DNA from: Breoghania sp037026715
Lineage (GTDB): Bacteria > Pseudomonadota > Alphaproteobacteria > Rhizobiales > Stappiaceae
Direction of reading: 5' to 3'
Length of the DNA: 64,000 nucleotides
Assembly (NCBI RefSeq): GCF_037026715.1
Contig: NZ_JBANCG010000002.1
Location: 372,001-436,000, forward strand
Under the pieces are notes generated by a model, which worked only from the letters and a program-made list of their open reading frames with translations, was not told the DNA's origin and made no database searches. Made by a program: the position numbers and the translations under genes. Below are positions 32,877 to 42,596 of this stretch, piece by piece; the stretch's first letter is position 1; the number at the start of each line of letters is the position of its first letter.

Positions 32877-34040
32877 ATGGCGATAGATGGCGATCGGCTC
32901 GATCGGGCCGTGACCGGCTTTTATGAAGCGGCGATAGATCCCTCCCTCTGGAGGCCTGCGGTTCAGCGGTTCGCCGATCTCGTCGGCGCCCAGTCCACCC
33001 ACATCATGGCCTTCGACACGTCGGCCGGCACGGAGACTATCGGCTTTCTCGACGGGGTCGACGGATCGGCCTACCAGGGCTATCTCGACACCTACCTGCC
33101 GCATGACATCCGCGTGCCGCGCCTGCTCGCCGCTCCCGTCGGCAAGGTGCTGCGAAATCCGGATATCTGGACGCGCGAGGAGCGGCTTTCGAGCCTCATC
33201 TACAACGAATTCCAGAAGCCCAACCGCATCTTCGAGATCACCGGCGCCCAGCTCGGCATGGAGGGGCATCTGAGCTGGTTCGGCGTCGGGCGGTGCCACG
33301 AGGTCCCCTTCAGCGAGGAGGAGGTCGCCGCGATCAGGCACGTGGTGCTGCATGTACGCCAGGCCCTGCGCATCGCGCTGGCCTTTCACCGCGAGCGGAC
33401 CAAGACCGGCGCGCTGGCCGATCTGTGGAGCCGCAGCGGACGTGGCGTCCTCGTCCTGTCCACGGCCGGCGTCGTCCTTCATGTCAACGAGGCGGCGGAG
33501 GCGATGCGCCGCGCCGGCGTCTTCCGCCTCGCCTCCGATCGGCTCGTCCTGCCGACTGCCCGGCTCGCCGCGGATCTCGCCGGCGCGCTGGAAGCCGTGC
33601 GCGCGGCATCTCCCCAGGCTGCCCTCCAGTCGGCCACCTGCGCCGGACACGAGGCCGGTCTGTTGGTCGGCGGGCTCGCCGGCATTCATGCCTTGGCGGA
33701 TGGCGAGCAGATCGGCATCCGTTTCCTGCCCGTGTTGAAAGGGGCGGGGGCGGACGGGTCGGCCCTTGTGGTCGTGCTGGTGCCGCTGGCGCGCGAGCCG
33801 CTGCCGGGGGCGTCCGAAATCTCCCAGTTCGCGGGGCTCTTCTCGCTGTCGGCGAGCGAGGAGGCGGTCATCGCGGCGGTGGCGCAGGGCATCGAGCTGT
33901 CGGACCATGCCAGAGCCCGTGGCATTGCCCTGGATACGGCGCGAAAGCATCTGAAGTCCGCCCTGTCCAAGACCGGCTGCCGCAGCCAGAAAATGCTGGT
34001 GCGCCTGATCGAACGCTTCTGCTTCCTGCGCCTGAGGTAA
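32877..34040 (+). CDS. LuxR-type helix-turn-helix regulator
   Basis: 387 residues from ATG 32877 (G-rich ribosome site). The C-terminal 65 residues form a LuxR/GerE-like helix-turn-helix: LSASEEAVIAAVAQGIELSDHARARGIALDTARKHLKSALSK is the DNA-binding core (about 325-366). The N-terminal 300 residues are a sensory region with no clear LuxI-type autoinducer pocket; phrases such as YEAAIDPSLWRPAVQRFADL recall a class of large LuxR proteins common in alphaproteobacteria. Its ligand and targets are unknown. It stands alone. Confidence 0.8.
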   Translation: MAIDGDRLDRAVTGFYEAAIDPSLWRPAVQRFADLVGAQSTHIMAFDTSAGTETIGFLDGVDGSAYQGYLDTYLPHDIRVPRLLAAPVGKVLRNPDIWTREERLSSLIYNEFQKPNRIFEITGAQLGMEGHLSWFGVGRCHEVPFSEEEVAAIRHVVLHVRQALRIALAFHRERTKTGALADLWSRSGRGVLVLSTAGVVLHVNEAAEAMRRAGVFRLASDRLVLPTARLAADLAGALEAVRAASPQAALQSATCAGHEAGLLVGGLAGIHALADGEQIGIRFLPVLKGAGADGSALVVVLVPLAREPLPGASEISQFAGLFSLSASEEAVIAAVAQGIELSDHARARGIALDTARKHLKSALSKTGCRSQKMLVRLIERFCFLRLR

Positions 34041-34095
34041 GCTCGGGGGCTCTCCGCTCTCAGTCCCGTATGCGGCGTCGTCCCTGTATGCTCCT

Positions 34096-34482
34096 TGCGC
34101 GATCTCTCCTTCGTCATTGCCCGGCTTTGTCCTGCCAATCCACCTCCGGCTGCGGCGTGGGCTCTGGATCACCCGGACGGAGCCGGGTGATGACGGCGGA
34201 GGGGTCTGTTCCAGACGGCGAATGGCTGGTTCATCCGTCACGCGGGCCTCGCACTCGGTGCCATATCCGCAAGCGCTTGCGCGGGTAGGCGGGCAGGGGG
34301 CAGACGTGGGGAGATGGAGTGTCGCATGGCGTCTTGCGCGATCTCTCGTCCGTCATTGCCCGGCTTTGTCCGGGCAATCCACCTTCGGCTGCGGCGTGGG
34401 CTGTGGGTCACCCGGATGAAGCCGGGTGAGGACGGCGGAGGGATCGGTTCCAGAGGGCGAGGGACCGGCTTCTTCGTCACGG
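34096..34482. repeat. tandem duplication carrying two family 1 palindromic repeats
   Basis: A segment of about 150 bases occurs twice (about 34096-34243 and 34335-34482). Each copy opens with GCGCGATCTCTC and CGTCATTGCCCGGCTTTGTC, continues with GGCTGCGGCGTGGGCT and CACCCGGA...AGCCGGGTGA, and ends near TTCGTCACG or CCGTCACG. The two copies differ at several positions, so the duplication is not recent. Non-coding. Confidence 0.7.
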
Positions 34483-34956
34483 GAAAGGGGCCGCCGCGGA
34501 GATCCGCAGCGGCCTCAAGTTGAAAGTCGCAAGTCGCATGAGATTTGACAAGAAATCTCGTGGCGAGGTCCGAAAACGGGAAAATGGATGATTCCCGCCG
34601 GGCCTCCGTGCAATGAAGCCGGAAGAAGGATCAACGCAGGTCGGGTGGACCCCGCGCATTCTTCCAGCCCCAATCTTCCACCCGGGAAATGGATCGTGCG
34701 GAAGATGGACGATGCTAACCTCTCCCTGCAAATGCCGACCACCCCCAAATGGGGGGTGTCGCCGGCCCAAGCCGTCGATAACGCTGCGGCATGATGGCCC
34801 GCCGCAAGTGCCCGCCTGCTCCGCGTGCGATGGAATGTGCATTATGTCCCGCCGGCGCTGGAAACGCGCGGCCACAGCGCCTATTTTCGCCGCTTGCCCG
34901 ACAGCGGCCCACAGACCGAGGCGCCAGCGCGCCGCAGAGAAAGTCCCGATCCGTCC
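34483..34956. other. intergenic region before tex
   Basis: No gene is supported. An imperfect hairpin GGCCGCCGCGGA/TCCGCAGCGGCC lies at about 34490-34515. The tex frame is open back to 34825 but without protein-like character. Confidence 0.5.
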
Positions 34957-37395
34957 ATGACCGATATCTCCGCATCCGCCCCGTCCGCCGCCTCCGCCGC
35001 CACGCCGGCGATCGTCGCGGCCTCCATCGCCCGGCGCATCGCGAGCGAGATCGGCGCACGGCCGGAACAGGTTTCGGCCTCGGTGGAGCTTCTGGACGGC
35101 GGCGCCACGGTCCCCTTCGTCGCGCGCTACCGCAAGGAAGTCACCGGCGGGCTCGATGACGGCCAGCTGCGCACGCTGGAGGAGCGGCTGGTCTACCTGC
35201 GCGAGCTGGAAGACCGCCGCGCCGCGATCCTGAAATCGGTCGACGAGCAGGGCAAGCTGACGGAAGAACTCGGCAACCAGATCCGCGCCGCTGAAACCAA
35301 GTCGACGCTGGAAGATCTCTATCTGCCCTACCGCCCGAAGCGCCGCACCAAGGCGCAGATCGCCCGCGAGGCGGGGCTGGAGCCGCTCGCCGACGATCTG
35401 CTCGCCGACCCGATGCGCGATCCGCAGGCAGAGGCCGCGAAATACGTCGATGCCGAAAAGGGCGTGGCCGATGCCAAGGCCGCGCTCGATGGCGCCCGCC
35501 AGATCCTGACCGAGCGCTTTTCCGAAGACGCCACCCTCGTCGGCAAGCTTCGCGACTATGTTGCCCGCACCGGTACCGTCGCCTCCCGCGTCGTTGAAGG
35601 CAAGGAGGCGGAGGGCGCCAAGTTCTCCGACTATTTCGACTATTCCGAAAAATGGGCCGATATCCCGAGCCACCGCGCACTTGCCCTTTTCCGTGGCCGC
35701 AACGAGGGCATCCTGTCGCTTGACCTCAACACGGAGGCCGCCGAGGGGCAGGGGCTTTCGCCGGCCGAGACAATGGTGGCCTCGGCCTTCGGCATTGCCG
35801 ACAAGGGCCGGCCGGGCGATGGCTGGCTGATCGAGACGGCGCGCTGGGCCTGGCGGGTCAAGATCGCGCTGCATCTCGATCTCGACCTCATGGGCACGCT
35901 TCGCGAGCGCGCCGAGGAGGAGGCGATCCGCGTCTTCGCCCGCAACCTGAAGGACCTTTTGCTGGCGGCTCCCGCCGGCGCCCGCGCCACGCTCGGCCTC
36001 GATCCCGGCATCCGCACCGGCGTCAAGGTCGCGGTCATCGACGAGACCGGCAAGCTGGTCGACACCGCCACGGTCTATCCCTTCCAGCCGAAGAATGACG
36101 TGGAGGGCGCGCTCGCCGTCCTCGGGGCGCTGTGCATGCGCCACAAGGTCGATCTCATCGCCATCGGCAACGGCACGGCGAGCCGCGAGACCGACAAGCT
36201 GGCGGCTGAACTCATCAAGCGGCTGCCCGGCAAGAAGCCGACCAAGGTCACCGTGTCGGAGGCGGGCGCGTCCGTCTATTCGGCTTCCGCCCTTGCCGCC
36301 CGCGAGATGCCCGATATCGACGTCTCGCTTCGCGGCGCGGCTTCGATTGCCCGCCGTCTGCAGGATCCGCTGGCGGAGCTTGTGAAGATCGAGCCCAAGG
36401 CCATCGGCGTCGGCCAGTATCAGCACGACGTCAACCAGACGAAGCTCGCCCGCGCGCTCGATGCGGTGGTGGAAGACGCCGTGAACGCCGTCGGCGTCGA
36501 TCTCAACACCGCTTCGGCAGCCCTTCTCGCGCGCATTTCGGGTCTGACTGAAAGCCTTGCGAATGCCATCGTCGACCAGCGCAACGCCGCCGGCGCCTTC
36601 AGGAACCGCAAGGAATTACTGAAGGTTTCCCGTCTCGGCCCCAAGGCCTTCGAACAGTGCGCCGGCTTCCTGCGCATCACCGACGGCGACAATCCGCTCG
36701 ATGCCTCCTCCGTCCACCCCGAAGCCTATCCGGTGGCCGAACGCATCGTGAAGGCCTGCGGGCGCGACATCCGCACCCTGATGCGCGAGCCCGGTGCGCT
36801 GAAGCAGCTCGACCCGGCCGAGTTCACCGACGAGACGTTCGGCCTGCCGACGGTTCGCGACATCTTCAAGGAGCTGGAAAAGCCCGGCCGAGATCCGCGC
36901 CCGGAGTTCAAGACCGCCACCTTCCAGGAAGGCGTCGAGACGCTTTCGGACCTCAAACCCGGCATGGCGCTTGAGGGCACGGTCACCAACGTCACCAATT
37001 TCGGCGCCTTCGTCGATATCGGCGTCCACCAGGACGGCCTCGTCCACATCTCTCAGCTTGCCGACAAGTTCGTTCAGGACCCGCATGCCATCGTCAAGGC
37101 CGGCGACATCGTCCGCGTCACGGTGCTTGAGGTCGACATTCCGCGAAAGCGCATCGCACTCACCATGAAAAAGGACATCGGCGCCGCCCGCGACGCCCGT
37201 CCCGATCGTGGCCCTGCACCTGCCAAGGGCCGTCCGGGCGGGGACAGGCCGAATGGCGGGGGCGGGGATAAACGCCGCAACGGTGGCGGGGACAAGTCGT
37301 CTCGCGGCGGCAGTTCGCGCGGTTCGACAGACACCGGCAACAACGCACTTGCAGCCGCGCTGGCTGAAGCGATGAAGCGCGGTCCGAAACGTTGA
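34957..37395 (+). CDS. tex: Tex family RNA-binding transcription accessory protein
   Basis: 812 residues from ATG 34957. Domains in order: N-terminal Tex helical region (VPFVARYRKEVTGGLDD near 50-66), a YqgF/RNase H-like domain (LGLDPGIRTGVKVAVID, about 346-362), helix-hairpin-helix modules (about 500-620; VGVDLNTASAALLARISGL), and a C-terminal S1 domain (about 668-737; GTVTNVTNFGAFVDIGVHQD). It ends in a Gly/Arg/Asp-rich tail. Tex binds nucleic acid and affects transcription and stress responses. Length and order are typical. Confidence 0.95.
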   Translation: MTDISASAPSAASAATPAIVAASIARRIASEIGARPEQVSASVELLDGGATVPFVARYRKEVTGGLDDGQLRTLEERLVYLRELEDRRAAILKSVDEQGKLTEELGNQIRAAETKSTLEDLYLPYRPKRRTKAQIAREAGLEPLADDLLADPMRDPQAEAAKYVDAEKGVADAKAALDGARQILTERFSEDATLVGKLRDYVARTGTVASRVVEGKEAEGAKFSDYFDYSEKWADIPSHRALALFRGRNEGILSLDLNTEAAEGQGLSPAETMVASAFGIADKGRPGDGWLIETARWAWRVKIALHLDLDLMGTLRERAEEEAIRVFARNLKDLLLAAPAGARATLGLDPGIRTGVKVAVIDETGKLVDTATVYPFQPKNDVEGALAVLGALCMRHKVDLIAIGNGTASRETDKLAAELIKRLPGKKPTKVTVSEAGASVYSASALAAREMPDIDVSLRGAASIARRLQDPLAELVKIEPKAIGVGQYQHDVNQTKLARALDAVVEDAVNAVGVDLNTASAALLARISGLTESLANAIVDQRNAAGAFRNRKELLKVSRLGPKAFEQCAGFLRITDGDNPLDASSVHPEAYPVAERIVKACGRDIRTLMREPGALKQLDPAEFTDETFGLPTVRDIFKELEKPGRDPRPEFKTATFQEGVETLSDLKPGMALEGTVTNVTNFGAFVDIGVHQDGLVHISQLADKFVQDPHAIVKAGDIVRVTVLEVDIPRKRIALTMKKDIGAARDARPDRGPAPAKGRPGGDRPNGGGGDKRRNGGGDKSSRGGSSRGSTDTGNNALAAALAEAMKRGPKR

Positions 37396-37511
37396 GCGCG
37401 ATCTTTCGTCGATTGGTCGGCATTCAAAAGAAAGTTCAAGGAAATCAGTGCCGGTTTCGTCGCCTGCGAACGAAATTCTAATTGGTTGCGAATAGGGGTG
37501 AAAGCGTGGGG

Positions 37512-38405
37512 CTACCCCGCCTTTCGCCCCGACCGCCAGACATTGACGTAGTTCGCCAGAAACACGATGCCGCCGCCCAGAAACACATACGGATCAAGCG
37601 CTTCGCCGTAGGCCAGCATGCCGACGACGGCGATCAGCGGCAGTCTCAGGAAGTCCATCGGCGCCACCACCGAGGCATCCGCATGGCGAAACGCGCGCGC
37701 CAGGCTGAAATGCGCGCTGAGGCCGCCGAGACCGACGACAACCACCCACGGCACGATCTCCCATTCGGGCACCAGCGGCTGGCCGACCAGCATCACGGCC
37801 GCCATGACGGCTTGCATCAGCGTCATCCAGAAGACGATGCAAAGCGTCGATTCCGTGCGCGAAAGAGACTTTGTTATCATGATGTTGGCGGCAAAGCCCA
37901 CGGCCGCGGCAAGGGCTGCGATCTCGCCGATGCCGACCGCGCTCACCCCGGGGCGCACCACGATCAGGACGCCGGCAAAGCCCGCGATCGTCGTTCCCAC
38001 CCGCCATCCGGTGAAGCGCTCGCCGAGAAACAACGGTGCCAGCAGCGCCACCCAGACCGGCGAGGTGAACTCCAGCGCGAAAAGCTGCGCCAGCGTGATC
38101 AGGCCGACGGCATAAAACCACAAGTTCTGCCCGGTGAAATGCGCGAGATTCCGCCAGAAATGCGTGCCGATCCGGCGGGTTTTCACCTGTGCGAAATTGC
38201 CGGTTGCCGCCAGCGCCGCGACCACCACCACAAGGCCGATCAACGACCGGTAGAACATGATGGAAAAGGTGTCGAGATGACCGGAAAGCTCGCGCCCGCC
38301 GATGGCCATCGCCGAAAACGAGAACAATGCCAAGGACATCCACAACGCGGCCCGGATCGGTTGATTGCTTTCCTCCGGCGCTGCGCCCGTTGCCACTCCG
38401 CTCAT
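37512..38405 (-). CDS. EamA/DMT-family transporter, copy 1
   Basis: 297 residues from ATG 38405, about ten membrane helices in two EamA repeats. The signature FTSPVWVALLAPLFLGERFTG (mid first repeat; about 105-125) and the second-repeat end ALDPYVFLGGGIVFLANYVNVW are clear. DMT transporters export small metabolites or amino acids; the substrate is unknown. It lies downstream of a close paralogue (38552-39475) in the same direction, 146 bases apart, so the pair arose by tandem duplication. Confidence 0.9.
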   Translation of the reverse strand: MSGVATGAAPEESNQPIRAALWMSLALFSFSAMAIGGRELSGHLDTFSIMFYRSLIGLVVVVAALAATGNFAQVKTRRIGTHFWRNLAHFTGQNLWFYAVGLITLAQLFALEFTSPVWVALLAPLFLGERFTGWRVGTTIAGFAGVLIVVRPGVSAVGIGEIAALAAAVGFAANIMITKSLSRTESTLCIVFWMTLMQAVMAAVMLVGQPLVPEWEIVPWVVVVGLGGLSAHFSLARAFRHADASVVAPMDFLRLPLIAVVGMLAYGEALDPYVFLGGGIVFLANYVNVWRSGRKAG

Positions 38406-38551
38406 GCAGTTGCCTTCTTCCCGGTCGTGATCCCGTTGCAAGTGCGCCGGCCGGCTCTCGCCGGATCGACGGTCGTTGCATTGCCCGTACCGGTATTTTT
38501 CTCATCTGTCGAGCCGCGGCTTGCGCATGTTCCCGTGCATCCCGGCGCCGC

Positions 38552-39475
38552 TCAGCCCGCCTTTCTCCCCGATCGCCAGACATTGACGTAGTTTGCCAGA
38601 AACACGATGGCGCCGCCGAGAAACACATAGGGATCAAGATGTTCGCCGTAAGCCAGCATGCCGACCACGGCGATCAGCGGCAGCCGCAGGAAGTCCATCG
38701 GCGCGGCCACCGAGGCATCGGCATGGCGAAACGCGCGGGCCAGCCCGACCTGCGCCAGAAGTCCGCTGACGCCCACGACCAGCACCCACGGCAGGTGTGC
38801 GGGATCCGGCAGCGACGGCAGGCCGTTTCCCGTGACGACGGCCGTGATCGCGACCATGACCGCGCCCAGAACGACCTGGATCGCCGTCATCCAGAACATG
38901 ATGCAAAGCGTCGGCTCTGTGCGCGAAAGTGACTTTGTCATCATGATGTTGGCCGAAAGACAGATGGCCGCCGCAAGGGCCGCGACCTCGCCGGTATCGA
39001 CCGCGATCACCCCCGGCCGGACCACCACCAGCACGCCTGCGAACCCCGCCGCCGTGGTCGCCAGCCGCCATCCGGTGAACCGTTCGCCCAGGAAAACAGG
39101 CGCCAGCAGCGCCACCCAGACGGGCGCGGTGAACTCCAGCGCGAAGACCTGCGCCAGCGTCGTCTGCCCGACCGCATAGAACCACAGGCTCTGGCCGGAA
39201 AAATGCGCCAGATTGCGCCCCAGATGCGCCCCCGGCCGCCGCGTCCGGATGACCGGAATGCGGCCCGTGGCGGTCAGGATCGCAGCCACGATGAAGAGGC
39301 CGATCGATGAGCGACAGAGCATGATGGAGAACGGATCGAGCTGGCCGATCAGCTCGCGCCCCGCCACGGCCATTGCCGAAAAAGACAATACGGCCAATGA
39401 CATCCAGGCCGCCGCAAGGAGAGGTTGGCCGAAGCCGTGCGGCATCGGCAAGGTCGCGCTGCGCGCCTCGTTCAT
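38552..39475 (-). CDS. EamA/DMT-family transporter, copy 2
   Basis: 307 residues from ATG 39475. The layout matches copy 1, with FTAPVWVALLAPVFLGERFTG and an almost identical C-terminus (YVNVWRSGRKAG). The middle (region between helices 6 and 7) differs most, with VTGNGLPSLPDPAHLPW instead of a shorter loop, suggesting different substrate preference. A longer frame to 39592 exists, but its N-terminal part is Arg/Pro-rich and unlikely to be translated. Confidence 0.9.
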   Translation of the reverse strand: MNEARSATLPMPHGFGQPLLAAAWMSLAVLSFSAMAVAGRELIGQLDPFSIMLCRSSIGLFIVAAILTATGRIPVIRTRRPGAHLGRNLAHFSGQSLWFYAVGQTTLAQVFALEFTAPVWVALLAPVFLGERFTGWRLATTAAGFAGVLVVVRPGVIAVDTGEVAALAAAICLSANIMMTKSLSRTEPTLCIMFWMTAIQVVLGAVMVAITAVVTGNGLPSLPDPAHLPWVLVVGVSGLLAQVGLARAFRHADASVAAPMDFLRLPLIAVVGMLAYGEHLDPYVFLGGAIVFLANYVNVWRSGRKAG

Positions 39476-39961
39476 GGTGCTTTCGCCTCGGTTCCGGACG
39501 GCCGGCCCTGCTGCGACCGGTCTCAATGGTGCCGGGAGAGGCCCCGCCGGACGGCCAGTCCCGAAAGCGCCGCGACGAACGGGTTCCCGCAAAGCCGCTG
39601 GATGCGAAAGGCAAACCGCGCCGGCCTCCGAACCGTGCCCGGTTCAGGATATCGTCATCGCATGTGCTGTCATGATCGGCCGAAATCGCGGCCGCATTTA
39701 AAAAACAAGTAAAAACAAAATATTAGTTCAAAATATCAGTCTTGATTTATCCGCGCCGGCATCGCCTGCCACCGCGAAGCGGGCATCGTATCCAATATCC
39801 GCTCCTTTCGCCAGCCCGTGCGCGTGCAAGGGCTGGCGAAAGGAGCGGCGAGCGGCGCGACGCGGTGACGCCATGCCGCTGATCGGCGCTTCCTATTGTC
39901 AATTCCATCAGCCGAGCAGGCATTGTAAACATATGCTTCGTGACGCGTAAAAGGGGCAGAC
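39476..39961. other. intergenic region with AT-rich stretch and perfect hairpin
   Basis: No gene is supported. About 39695-39755 is AT-rich (AAAAAACAAGTAAAAACAAA), a likely promoter zone for the leftward transporter pair or the rightward gene. A perfect 17-base stem-loop lies at 39801-39846. Confidence 0.6.
39801..39846. repeat. perfect 17-base stem-loop
   Basis: GCTCCTTTCGCCAGCCC (39801-39817) is exactly mirrored by GGGCTGGCGAAAGGAGC (39830-39846) across a 12-base GTGCGCGTGCAA loop. It is not followed by a T-run on either strand, so it is not a simple terminator. Confidence 0.75.
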
Positions 39962-40360
39962 ATGAAGCGGGTCGTACTTTCTATCCTTTTGTTTGTGATC
40001 GGTTTTTCTCCGGCCTGGGCGGAACATTTCGACTATCGTGTCAAAGCCGGAAAGGCCAACGAGGTCTACGTGTTCGGTCGCTACAGGGTGCTGACATGCC
40101 AGGCCGACATCCTGCCGCAACTCACCGTGCGCCAGAAGCCGAAGCACGGCAGCGTGAAATTCGTGAAGTCGATGGTTCGGCTCAGTGCCGATACGGGCAA
40201 GTGCGCCGGACAGCAGATCAAGGGAATGAAGATCATCTATACCCCGGCCCGTGGCTATCGGGGAAAGGATGCGTTTTCAGTCTCTTACCCCTATTTTGTC
40301 TACGAGAGCGGGATGCAGCGCAGCACCGAGACGATGTCGTTCTCTCTCGACGTCCGCTGA
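39962..40360 (+). CDS. small secreted protein, beta-rich, unknown
   Basis: 132 residues with a clear signal peptide (MKRVVLSILLFVIGFSPAWA, cleavage after the second Ala). The mature part has strand-rich phrases (YRVLTCQADILPQLTVRQKP, KIIYTPARGYRGKDAFSVSY) like a cadherin/Ig-type bacterial domain, and two Cys that may form a disulfide. It is periplasmic or exported. Not linked by operon to its neighbours as far as can be seen. Confidence 0.75.
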   Translation: MKRVVLSILLFVIGFSPAWAEHFDYRVKAGKANEVYVFGRYRVLTCQADILPQLTVRQKPKHGSVKFVKSMVRLSADTGKCAGQQIKGMKIIYTPARGYRGKDAFSVSYPYFVYESGMQRSTETMSFSLDVR

Positions 40361-40458
40361 GGCGACCGGCCGCCGGGCAGGGCGCTCGGCGGCCAAAGTG
40401 TTGAACATGGTGTTCGCCGCATTGACCTTGTGCGCCCTGCGGCCTATCGCATGTCGCC

Positions 40459-41346
40459 ATGAACAGGGTCTCCAAAATCGCGCTCGGCAGCGTCTTCGTC
40501 GGCATCGCCGTGCTCGCGCTGAAATTCGTCGCCTTCTGGCTGACGGGTTCGGTCGCGCTCTATTCCGACGCGATGGAGTCCATCGTGAATGTGGCCTCGG
40601 CGTTCGCCGCCTTCATCGCGGCGCGCTACGCCTCAAAGCCGGCCGACCAGAATCACCCCTACGGCCATCACAAGGCCGAATACCTGGCCGCCGTGCTTGA
40701 AGGCGTGATGATCGTCCTGGCAGCGGTCGCGATCTTCTACCAGGCCTGGGAAGCCTTCCGTACGCCGCGTTTCCTCGATCAGCCGACGCTGGGCCTCGCC
40801 GTCAACGGCGTCGCCGGGCTCATCAATCTGGTCTGGGCGCGCTACCTGATCGTCTCCGGCAAGCGCTTCCGCTCGCCCGCGCTCGATGCCGACGGCCGTC
40901 ATCTGATGACCGACGTCTGGTCGTCGGTCGGCGTCATCGGCGGCGTGGCGATCGCGGCCTGGACCGGCTGGCTGATCCTCGACCCGCTGCTTGCCGGCGT
41001 CGTCGCGCTCAACGTGCTGTGGTCCGGCTGGGGGCTGGTGCGCCAGTCCGTCGGCGGACTGATGGACGAGGCGCCGGAGCCCCATATCCGCGACCACATC
41101 CGCTCCATCATCTCCCAGCGTGCCGAAGGGGCGCTGGAGGCGCACGACTTGCGCACGCGGCGTGCGGCGCAGAAGACCTTCATCGACTTCCATCTCGTCG
41201 TGCCCGGCTCCATGACGGTGGCCGATTCCCATGAGATCTGCGACCGCATCGAGGAAGCCCTGCGCGCCGAGGTTCCCGGCTCCATCATCACCATCCACGT
41301 GGAGCCGGAGGAAAAGGCCAAGCATCAGGGCATCGTCGTCGTGTGA
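40459..41346 (+). CDS. cation diffusion facilitator (CDF) metal transporter
   Basis: 295 residues. Six membrane helices in the first 200 residues with the CDF metal motifs: SVALYSDAMESIVN (about 31-44) and DGRHLMTDVWSSVGV (about 145-160), plus HPYGHHKAEY. A cytoplasmic C-terminal domain (about 205-290) is like that of FieF/ZitB. It exports divalent metals (Zn or Fe) in antiport with protons. The first metal motif reads D...D/E as in FieF, so Zn/Fe is plausible. Confidence 0.92.
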   Translation: MNRVSKIALGSVFVGIAVLALKFVAFWLTGSVALYSDAMESIVNVASAFAAFIAARYASKPADQNHPYGHHKAEYLAAVLEGVMIVLAAVAIFYQAWEAFRTPRFLDQPTLGLAVNGVAGLINLVWARYLIVSGKRFRSPALDADGRHLMTDVWSSVGVIGGVAIAAWTGWLILDPLLAGVVALNVLWSGWGLVRQSVGGLMDEAPEPHIRDHIRSIISQRAEGALEAHDLRTRRAAQKTFIDFHLVVPGSMTVADSHEICDRIEEALRAEVPGSIITIHVEPEEKAKHQGIVVV

Positions 41347-41499
41347 GGGCTCCCGCCCCGCTCAAGCCTTGCGGGCCAATGTGAGACATTCTACAGACGG
41401 AATGGGCTGCGGCCACGGCGGTGGCCGGGGGCTTGTCTGGACTGAGCGCTTGTCCGTCGTTCCGAAGGAACGCAGACGCGCCCCAAGGAGGTCTTCCGC

Positions 41500-42549
41500 T
41501 TGCTGAGCGCATGGCAGCACCTGAGCCGGCTCGCCCGGGCGAGCCGGTCCATCCCGACGACGGATCTCTACTTCGCCAACGCCTGCCGCGACTGGCTGAA
41601 ACCCGGCCCCGGGAGCGCGGCAAGTCGTGGTCCGCGCATCCGCCGGATCGGCGCCAACAGCTTTCTGTGCGGCGACCAGGCCGTCGTCTGCCGGCGCGAT
41701 GCGCCGCGGGTTGTCGAGGCGATCCTCGCCGATCCGGCGCTCCGCCTCACCTACGTGATCGACGACGATCTCGATGCCGCCGGCGTCGACCAGACGCTGC
41801 CTTCGGATTACCGTTCCCGGCTCGCGCGGCTTCGCGAGGGTCAGTACCGCGCGCTTGTCGAGCGCGCCGAGGCGATCGTCGTTCCGACCGAACATCTTGC
41901 CGCCAAATACCGGGCCACGCACGACGTGCGGCTTTTCGGTCCGGTCTGGGCCGGGCCGCTTGCCGACGACAGCCATTTCGAAAGGCTGGAACGGGGCAAA
42001 GCCTTCCAGATCGCCTATCTCGGCTCCGTCACCCACGGTGCCGACCGGGCCTTCGTCATCAACGTCCTGGAGGCGGTGCTGGCCGCCCGCCCGGATGCCG
42101 CGGTGACCATGATCGCGCGCGGCAAGCTCGGCTGTTCACTTGACGGACATCCGCGGCTGCGGCTGCGCCGGCCGCTGCCCTGGGCGCTCCACCGCGCCCG
42201 TCACGCCCGCCTGCGCTTTCACCTCGCGCTCTATCCGATGCTGGATACGCCCTTCAACCGGGGCCGTTCGGTCAACAAGGTGATTGAGCACGCGGTGCTG
42301 GGCGCGGTTGGTCTCTACAGCGCCGACTGGGCCTTCGCCGACCGCATCCGGAATGGCGAGACCGGCTTTCTGGCGCCCAACGAGGAGGGCGCCTGGGTGG
42401 CCGCGATCCTCGCCGCGATGGACGATCCGGCGGGGCTGAGGGCGATGCAGGCGAAGGCCCGCGCGGCGGCCGAACGGCTCAACGACCCCGCACCGCAGCG
42501 CCGCTTCTGGGGCGAACGGCTGGGGCTGGAAGTGCTGGCGGAGGTTTGA
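41500..42549 (+). CDS. glycosyltransferase, GT4-like
   Basis: 349 residues from a TTG start preceded by AAGGAGG about eight bases away; no ATG in the right frame is near. The C-terminal half looks like the nucleotide-sugar-binding domain of GT-B enzymes (FQIAYLGSVTHGADRAFVIN around 170-190; YPMLDTPFNRGRSVNKVIEHA around 246-266; ETGFLAPN). The N-terminal half has LTYVIDDDLDAA, as in proteins that guess receptor nucleotides. The acceptor is unknown; it likely works on surface polysaccharide, matching the sugar genes to the right. Confidence 0.72.
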   Translation: MLSAWQHLSRLARASRSIPTTDLYFANACRDWLKPGPGSAASRGPRIRRIGANSFLCGDQAVVCRRDAPRVVEAILADPALRLTYVIDDDLDAAGVDQTLPSDYRSRLARLREGQYRALVERAEAIVVPTEHLAAKYRATHDVRLFGPVWAGPLADDSHFERLERGKAFQIAYLGSVTHGADRAFVINVLEAVLAARPDAAVTMIARGKLGCSLDGHPRLRLRRPLPWALHRARHARLRFHLALYPMLDTPFNRGRSVNKVIEHAVLGAVGLYSADWAFADRIRNGETGFLAPNEEGAWVAAILAAMDDPAGLRAMQAKARAAAERLNDPAPQRRFWGERLGLEVLAEV

Positions 42550-42596
42550 GGCGTCTCGGTTTGTCCCTGGGGGCGTCCGCAAGCTTTCCCGCGATG

